Below are positions 59,372-64,000 of a DNA stretch of 64,000 bases, piece by piece. Within the stretch, counting starts at the first letter, position 1. Each line of letters opens with the position of its first letter. Source of the DNA: Flavobacterium sp. Its GTDB lineage: Bacteria > Bacteroidota > Bacteroidia > Flavobacteriales > Flavobacteriaceae. The stretch is from assembly GCA_020403245.1 (NCBI GenBank), contig JADBYA010000009.1, forward strand, positions 218,794 to 282,793. The letters run 5' to 3'. Below the pieces are notes generated by a model. It had not been told where the DNA came from. It did not search any database and saw only the letters and a program-made list of their open reading frames with translations. Made by a program: the position numbers and the translations under genes.

Positions 59372-59530
59372 CCCTAGCCCAGATTATTTCACATAACTTT
59401 TATTTTCATAGGAGTTCAGTGAATTTCATTTAAAGTGGAAATCCTTTTTTAAACTTGAAAGGTTTTCAAAATCTTTAAAGTTTAAAAAAGATTGTAACGG
59501 ATAGCTGGAAATAGCTCCAAAAGAGTGAAC
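59372..59530. repeat. Repeat-like intergenic hairpins after the aminotransferase
   Basis: CCCTAGCCCAGATTA near the start and AAACTTGAAAGG...AAAGTTT in the middle form hairpins; ATTGTAACGGATAGC resembles part of repeat E. No coding potential. Confidence 0.45.
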
Positions 59531-59547
59531 TGGCGAAGCAAATAGTT

Positions 59548-60246
59548 TCAAAATAGTTTAGCTAAATAATCAAAGTGTTTTCCTTCCAAAATTAATTCGC
59601 ATTGCAAACCGTTGTCATGTGCTGCATTTTGCAACGTATTATAATCAAGATACAACCAAGGAAAAGCAACATCGGTTTCTCCTTTGTAAGTAACAGTAAA
59701 AATCAATTCGCCATAATAACCATCAGTCGGAACTATAAAACCACCATCTTCTTCTTGGTCAAACATATAAATGATATCGGAACTATCAATAAGGATTTGC
59801 CCGTTTGTATTTAAAAGGGACTTAAGTTTTTGCAAATAGTTCGAAGTCTTAGCCAATGTTCTAAATATTCCGGTGCCATTCATCAGTAAAATAATGGTAT
59901 CGAATTTTTCGTTTTCAACCTCTAAGAGATTTTGAACTCGTGCATTTTGCAACCCACGAAGTTGACAAGCTTTAATAGCGTTTTCGGAGATGTCTATCGA
60001 AGTAACATCAAATCCTTTTTTCTGAAGATGCAAACTATGACTTCCAGCGCCGCAACCAATGTCGAGAACTTTTCCTTTGGCAAGTTGTAACGCTTTTTTT
60101 TCCAGTTTAGGCATTTCCTTGTAACTTCTAAAAAGATATTCCACACTCATTTCATCGGCTTCCGAAATGTTGGTTTCTGTGACTAAGTCTTCGGGTGAAT
60201 TACTAGTTTGAAAATCGAGTATGGCTTTGCCGAATATATCTTTCAT
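59548..60246 (-). CDS. Class I SAM-dependent methyltransferase
   Basis: 232 residues with the Rossmann SAM-binding motif VLDIGCGAGSHSLHL near 66-80 and the acidic loop VTSIDIS after it. The C-terminus has FPWLYLDYNTLQNAAHDNG. The substrate is unknown. A palindromic repeat (D) begins three bases before its start codon. It is convergent with the aminotransferase gene. Confidence 0.85.
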   Translation of the reverse strand: MKDIFGKAILDFQTSNSPEDLVTETNISEADEMSVEYLFRSYKEMPKLEKKALQLAKGKVLDIGCGAGSHSLHLQKKGFDVTSIDISENAIKACQLRGLQNARVQNLLEVENEKFDTIILLMNGTGIFRTLAKTSNYLQKLKSLLNTNGQILIDSSDIIYMFDQEEDGGFIVPTDGYYGELIFTVTYKGETDVAFPWLYLDYNTLQNAAHDNGLQCELILEGKHFDYLAKLF

Positions 60247-60248
60247 TT

Positions 60249-60281
60249 ATTCTGAATTTATTTCAGAATCTTTTTTAAAGA
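60249..60281. repeat. Palindromic repeat D immediately upstream of the methyltransferase
   Basis: ATTCTGAA and TTCAGAAT flank five bases; AGAATCTTT and AAAGATTCT then form a second hairpin. It occupies the 5' leader from two bases before the minus-strand ATG. Confidence 0.75.
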
Positions 60282-60365
60282 TTCTATTTTTAAGTTATTT
60301 GGTTATTCGTTTTGTGTAATTTTGTTTACAAATAAGGATTTAACAACCTTAAACAATTTTAAACA

Positions 60366-60860
60366 ATGTTAAACCAACTCGAACAATTACAAAAGCTTGC
60401 CAAAGATAAGCATATCGAAAACAAAAAGTATTTTGATAAGCTCAAAAAGAAAACACCTAAGAATTTGGATTATGTAATGCAGGATTTACACGATACCGAG
60501 TTCAAACGAACCAATTGTTTGAATTGTGCTAATTGTTGTAAAACGACAGGACCTTTATTTACTTCGGCTGATATTGAAAGAATTTCAAAGCATTTGAAAC
60601 AAAAACCACAACAATTCATCGACCAATATCTTCGCATTGATGAAGATAAGGATTATGTGTTGCAAAGCGTTCCGTGTACTTTTTTGGATGACCAAAACTA
60701 TTGTATGATATACGATTTGCGACCAAAAGCGTGTCGCGAATTCCCGCATACCGACAGAAAAAAATTTCAGCAAATAGCTGATTTGACATTAAAGAATGTA
60801 GCTATTTGCCCAGCAGCTTATAATATTGTAGAAGAAATGAAAAAAAAATTGCCTTTGTAA
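60366..60860 (+). CDS. YkgJ family cysteine-cluster protein
   Basis: 164 residues. The Cys cluster CLNCANCC (near 55-62), CTFLDD, YCMIYDLRPKACREFP and a later IC fit the zinc/iron chelate (Fe-S-like) domain of YkgJ proteins. A role in metal handling is assumed for the family, without a known reaction. A repeat B copy lies directly after the stop. Confidence 0.9.
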   Translation: MLNQLEQLQKLAKDKHIENKKYFDKLKKKTPKNLDYVMQDLHDTEFKRTNCLNCANCCKTTGPLFTSADIERISKHLKQKPQQFIDQYLRIDEDKDYVLQSVPCTFLDDQNYCMIYDLRPKACREFPHTDRKKFQQIADLTLKNVAICPAAYNIVEEMKKKLPL

Positions 60861-60864
60861 TCTT

Positions 60865-60901
60865 AGCTCCCCTCTACTTTGGAGAGGGGTTGGGGTGAGG
60901 T
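60865..60901. repeat. Repeat B between convergent YkgJ and namZ genes
   Basis: AGCTCCCCTCTACTTTGGAG then AGGGGTTGGGGTGAGG. The stem CCCCTCT/GGAGAGGGG is followed by a G-rich tail. It ends at the namZ stop codon. Confidence 0.75.
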
Positions 60902-62188
60902 TTAATAAATCAAATACTTTTTTCTCATCACTTTAAATTCATTCAATCCCTTTTCCCAGGATTTTCGAATTTCATTTTCCGAAGTTCCAGCTTCAATTTG
61001 CTGTTGTAGTTTTTTGGTTCCAGCAAGTTTGGTAAAAAATGAATTGAAAAATTTGTTTTTATCCGAAGTGGTATTGTACGCTTTTATTAACCATTTCAAT
61101 TCTAATTGTTTTACTTTTTCTATTTTGGATAAATCTTCTCCATAACATAATTGTCCTTTATGCATTGGTTCTTTGGCGCCAAAATTCGGAATCGGAGTAA
61201 AACTAAAATTACTCTTTGGTAAAAAAGGAGAACCATAAATCTGGAATTGCTTTTCGGTGCCTCGACCCACACTCACATTCGTTCCTTCAAACAAACACAA
61301 ACTAGCATACAAGTTTATGGCTTGGTCATTAGGTAAATTTGGAGAAGGTTTTACGGGTAAACTATAGTACTTTTCTCGTTTGTAATTGAGACAAGGAATT
61401 ACAGTTAAATTACATTGAATTCCCGGTCCTGAGCTTGTCAAAGGATTCAACCATTTTTCTCCATTAATCATTTTAGCATACTCACCAATGGTCATTCCGT
61501 GTAGTAATGGAATGGGATGCATCCCAACAAAACTCGTATATTCTTTTTCTAAAATCGGTCCATCTACAATTCCGCCATTCGGATTGGGTCTGTCAAGAAC
61601 AATAAGTTGAATATTATTCTCTGCACAAGCCTCCATCACATAATGTAACGAGGAGATATACGTGTAAAAACGGGCACCTACATCCTGCAAATCAAAAACC
61701 AAAATATCAAGACCAGCTAATTGTTCCGGTTTTGGTTTTTTATTATCGCCGTAAAGCGAAATAATTGGTAATCCGGTTTTGGTGTCTTTGCCATCTACTA
61801 CTTGTTCGCCCGCATCCGCTGTTCCTCGAAAACCATGTTCGGGAGCAAAGATTTTTTGGAGATTTATTTTTTCAGAAAGTAAATAGTCGACTATAGAAGT
61901 TTTAATAAACCTAACAGCTTCTTCACTTCCTATATTAGTATTATTTTTCACTTCTGTAAATTCTTTTATTGAAATAATCCCCGTCTGATTAGTCACAATC
62001 CCAATTTTATTATCTTTTAAAAAAGGTAAATAAGCAATATAATTGTCAGCGCCAGTTATAATGTCTTTATTATATTCGGTTTCAGCTCCCATCTCCTTTG
62101 GAGAGGGGTTGGGGGTGAGGCTTCCACAAGAAACCATTAGCAAAACCGAGAATAAAACTGTAATTTTGAACACTAAATTTGAAATCAT
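60902..62188 (-). CDS. namZ: Exo-beta-N-acetylmuramidase NamZ (DUF1343) lipoprotein with repeat-encoded insertions
   Basis: The track ORF begins at 62413 inside the divergent permease gene. The ATG at 62188 gives MISNLVFKITVLFSVLLMVSC, a lipoprotein signal (Cys21), so 428 residues. DUF1343 motifs are FAPEHGFRGTADAGE, FDLQDVGARFYTYISSLHYVM, LDRPNPNGG, GMHPIPLLHGMTIGEYAKM and KPSPNLPN. NamZ releases terminal MurNAc from muropeptides. Residues 23-35 (SLTPNPSPKEMGA) are encoded by repeat B directly after the lipobox, and NPLTSSGPG (about 246-254) by repeat A. The start is only four bases from the divergent gene's start. Confidence 0.92.
   Translation of the reverse strand: MISNLVFKITVLFSVLLMVSCGSLTPNPSPKEMGAETEYNKDIITGADNYIAYLPFLKDNKIGIVTNQTGIISIKEFTEVKNNTNIGSEEAVRFIKTSIVDYLLSEKINLQKIFAPEHGFRGTADAGEQVVDGKDTKTGLPIISLYGDNKKPKPEQLAGLDILVFDLQDVGARFYTYISSLHYVMEACAENNIQLIVLDRPNPNGGIVDGPILEKEYTSFVGMHPIPLLHGMTIGEYAKMINGEKWLNPLTSSGPGIQCNLTVIPCLNYKREKYYSLPVKPSPNLPNDQAINLYASLCLFEGTNVSVGRGTEKQFQIYGSPFLPKSNFSFTPIPNFGAKEPMHKGQLCYGEDLSKIEKVKQLELKWLIKAYNTTSDKNKFFNSFFTKLAGTKKLQQQIEAGTSENEIRKSWEKGLNEFKVMRKKYLIY
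61428..61452. repeat. In-frame repeat A in namZ
   Basis: CCTGAGCTTGTCAAAGGATT, a variant of repeat A, is read on the minus strand as NPLTSSG between GEKWL and IQCNLTVIP. Confidence 0.75.
62083..62122. repeat. In-frame repeat B in namZ
   Basis: CAGCTCCCATCTCCTTTGGA then GAGGGGTTGGGGGTGAGGC. On the minus strand it is read as SLTPNPSPKEMGA, right after the lipidated cysteine. Confidence 0.85.
62161..62168 (+). promoter_or_regulatory. Putative -7 element for the permease gene inside namZ
   Basis: TAATTTTG fits TAnnTTTG and lies 24 bp before the TTG at 62193, within the coding sequence of the namZ signal peptide. Confidence 0.4.
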
Positions 62189-62192
62189 TCCA

Positions 62193-63425
62193 TTGAAATT
62201 AGAATATTTTATAGCAAAACGACTCATTACTGCTAAAGACCATAAAAGTAGTATATCCGCGCCAATAATAAAAATTGCCATCATTGCCATCGCCCTCGGA
62301 ATGATTATGATGATTGTTTCCATTGCTACTGGTATAGGTTTGCAACAAAAAATACGCCAAAAAGTATCGGCTTTTAACGGACATATAATTATCTCCGGAT
62401 ATAACGATAACAATTCGGATGTTAGTACTAAACCAATTTCTATTCAACAAAGTTTTTATCCAAATTTTAAAAACGTTGACGGTATTCAACACGTTCAAGC
62501 TGTTGCAAGCAAAGCTGGATTCATCAGAACCGAATCGGCTTTCGAGGGAATTATTTTCAAAGGCGTAGGCAATGATTATCAAACTGAAAATTTAAAAGAG
62601 TATTTAACCGAAGGAAGACTACCCAATTTCAAGTCCAATCTCAACGAAGAAGTGCTTATTTCTCAATATTTATGTAACAGGTTGGGGTTAAAACTCGGAG
62701 ACAAGTTTGTAACCTACTTCATGAAAGAGAATGACGAAGGTTTTAACCTGCGCAATTTCAAAATAGTCGGAATATACAATTCCGGCTTTCAAGAATTCGA
62801 CGCTAGTTACGTCATTGGCGATATTCGCCATTTGCAACGTATCAACAAATGGAAACCCGATCAAATTGGTGCATTCGAAGTGTTTGTTAACAATTTTACC
62901 CAAATTGAACCAATAGGACAGCAGGTGTATCAAGAAACCTCCTCCATTTTAGATTCCCAAACCATTGTCGAAAAATACTATTATATTTTCGAATGGCTTA
63001 AACTTTTCGATTTCAATATTATTATTATTTTAATAGTCATGATAGCAGTATCTACTATTAATATGGTCGTGGCGCTTTTGGTTTTAATTCTGGAAAGAAC
63101 CCAGATGATCGGAATCCTAAAATCACTCGGTGCCAACAATTGGTCCATACGAAAAGTGTTTCTCTACAACGCCGCCTACTTAATCGGTCGCGGATTACTT
63201 TGGGGAAATGTTATTGGAATTGGGCTGCTTTTAATTCAAAAATATTTTGGCATCATCAAACTTAACCCCGAGAGTTATTATGTCAATGTAGCACCAGTAG
63301 ATATTAATTTGTTCTACATTTTTTTACTCAATATCGGAACTGTTGTAATCTGTCTTTTAGTTCTGCTTATTCCTTCTTTTATCATTACTAAAATTACACC
63401 CTCTAAATCCATTCGCTTCGAGTGA
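62193..63425 (+). CDS. FtsX/LolE-type ABC transporter permease
   Basis: The conserved part begins KLEYFIAKRLITAKDHKSSISAP, so TTG at 62193 is the best start (410 residues); the track start at 62043 adds residues read through the opposite-strand namZ. There are four membrane segments: one near 25-48 after SAPIIKI and three in the C-terminal FtsX domain (VMIAVSTINMVVALLVLILE, AYLIGRGLLWGNVIGIGLLL, LLNIGTVVICLLVLLIPSF). A MacB-like periplasmic domain lies between. The end SKSIRFE is typical of flavobacterial LolC/E-like permeases. It probably extracts lipoproteins or another lipid-linked substrate; the ATPase partner is not here. Confidence 0.82.
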   Translation: MKLEYFIAKRLITAKDHKSSISAPIIKIAIIAIALGMIMMIVSIATGIGLQQKIRQKVSAFNGHIIISGYNDNNSDVSTKPISIQQSFYPNFKNVDGIQHVQAVASKAGFIRTESAFEGIIFKGVGNDYQTENLKEYLTEGRLPNFKSNLNEEVLISQYLCNRLGLKLGDKFVTYFMKENDEGFNLRNFKIVGIYNSGFQEFDASYVIGDIRHLQRINKWKPDQIGAFEVFVNNFTQIEPIGQQVYQETSSILDSQTIVEKYYYIFEWLKLFDFNIIIILIVMIAVSTINMVVALLVLILERTQMIGILKSLGANNWSIRKVFLYNAAYLIGRGLLWGNVIGIGLLLIQKYFGIIKLNPESYYVNVAPVDINLFYIFLLNIGTVVICLLVLLIPSFIITKITPSKSIRFE

Positions 63426-64000
63426 TTTGAAGCACAAGATTTCCCGTCTTCAGGATGTTTAGTCCCGCTATCCGCTATATCTTTTTAGTTTGTCATGCTG
63501 AGCCTTTCGAAGCACAAACTAAAAAGGACCTATCTGCCTGCCGGAAGGTCGGGGCTAGAGTAGACTTTCTACTTTCATCAGGAAGAGGGCTGCCCTAGGT
63601 AGCTAGTAGGTGTAGCTTTGTAAACAACAAGTTATCAACAGATTAAACAAACTTCAAAAAAAGCATGAAATTTATTTGGATTGAGTTTGATTTAGTACTT
63701 ATATTTGCCCCCCTGCAAAGGGATAAAAGTTCTTTAAAAACTGTAAAAACGAGGATTTAGAATAAATTCAAAAATAATTTTAAAATTTCTTGTTGTTTAA
63801 AAAAGAATAATTACTTTTGCACCCGCTTTGAGAATGAATGTAGAGACAAGTTGAGACTTGTCTTTGAGAATGAAATTAGAGAATCTGAAACAATTTCAGG
63901 TTAAATACAAAGAAGAACACGTTCCTAGACATATTGAATTGACAGCCGTCTCGTTTATAAGACGAGACAACAAAAGAGAGTAATGTAATCGAGAGATTAA
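63426..64000 (+). other. Gene-free right end: repeats, then promoter and leader of a probable rRNA operon
   Basis: 575 bp without a gene. The first part is the composite repeat. TTG (63790-63792), a 19-bp spacer and TACTTTTG (63812-63819), followed by GCACCCG, form a strong promoter. The transcribed leader holds an 8-bp hairpin AGACAAGT/ACTTGTCT (63844-63863) between two copies of CTTTGAGAATGAA, a second hairpin GTCTCGT/ACGAGAC near 63948-63968, and AGACATATTGAATTGACAGC, which I recall from flavobacterial 16S leaders. The 16S gene is expected just past the edge. Confidence 0.6.
63461..63600. repeat. Composite dispersed repeat (E with repeat A at its tip)
   Basis: CTTTTTAGTTT (63481-63491) and AAACTAAAAAG (63517-63527) form an 11-bp stem whose loop is repeat A (TGTCATGCTGAGCCTTTCGA). 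CTGCCTGCCGGAAGG and CTTTCTACTTTCATCAGGA pieces of repeat E follow. Confidence 0.7.

Noticed and set aside
62043-62192. N-terminal extension of the permease in the track
   Set aside because: Translation of repeat B and antisense namZ; conserved permease sequence begins at KLEYFIAKR.
62189-62413. N-terminal extension of namZ in the track
   Set aside because: Antisense to the conserved first helix of the permease; the lipoprotein signal fixes the start at 62188.
63632-63640. TTATCAACA, similar to a DnaA box
   Set aside because: A single imperfect match with no cluster, AT-rich unwinding region or origin genes nearby.

Overview
The window looks like a chromosome segment from a Flavobacterium-like member of the Bacteroidota. 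The evidence is the AT-rich composition, the TAnnTTTG-type -7 promoter elements, the family content (GLPGLI proteins, DUF5686, DUF3857, GldA, CarboxypepD_reg/beta-barrel proteins, an ExbB-ExbD-ExbD-TonB locus), the scarcity of Shine-Dalgarno sites, and a right end that resembles a flavobacterial 16S rRNA leader. Nearly all genes are housekeeping or envelope genes. No phage, integron, CRISPR array or IS transposase was seen.

Layout. 1-4 kb: etfBA (etfA runs off the left edge), a lipoprotein and pdhB. 4-11.7 kb: a DUF5686 outer-membrane protein, a decayed stretch with a DoxX pseudogene, a membrane pyrophosphatase with a Cys-rich tail, and a deoxynucleoside kinase. 11.8-18.7 kb: an envelope module in which a histidine kinase/response regulator pair is flanked by two GLPGLI proteins and followed by a large beta-barrel protein. 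18.9-25.8 kb: the methionine/SAM cycle (metK, a SAM-I riboswitch, split metH, metF). 25.8-30.6 kb: a PagL-like protein, a GIN-domain lipoprotein, gldA and a DAHP synthase/chorismate mutase. 30.7-41.3 kb: rsgA, dtd, three tandem DUF3857 proteins, a MazG-like protein, aroA, tRNA-Pro(GGG) and queA. 41.5-50.1 kb: kynurenine genes kynU and kmo with an arginase-family hydrolase and a penicillin-acylase-type enzyme between them, then a cupin and a HerA-like ATPase on the opposite strand. 50.5-58.2 kb: the Ton energy-transduction operon with a PstS-like lipoprotein and a TPR protein, then queE, a DUF2059 protein, a decayed copy of the queE 3' end and a stand-alone TonB C-terminal domain protein. 58.2-63.4 kb: a class V aminotransferase, a methyltransferase, a YkgJ protein, namZ and an FtsX-type permease. 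The window ends in an rRNA-operon promoter and leader.

The strongest unexplained signal is a set of short dispersed palindromic repeats (labelled A to E here). They fill intergenic gaps and supply start- or stop-codon surroundings for metH, metF, rsgA and dtd. They sit inside the SAM riboswitch. They also appear in frame inside conserved enzymes: three segments in metH, four in aroA and two in namZ. Other points of interest are the Cys-rich extension and relocated glutamate of the pyrophosphatase, the arginase-family enzyme as a candidate missing formylkynurenine formamidase, two DUF3857 paralogues without transglutaminase catalytic residues, and a 10-bp-phased TTAAC repeat upstream of the GLPGLI/two-component module. 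All functional calls come from reading the sequence without database searches.
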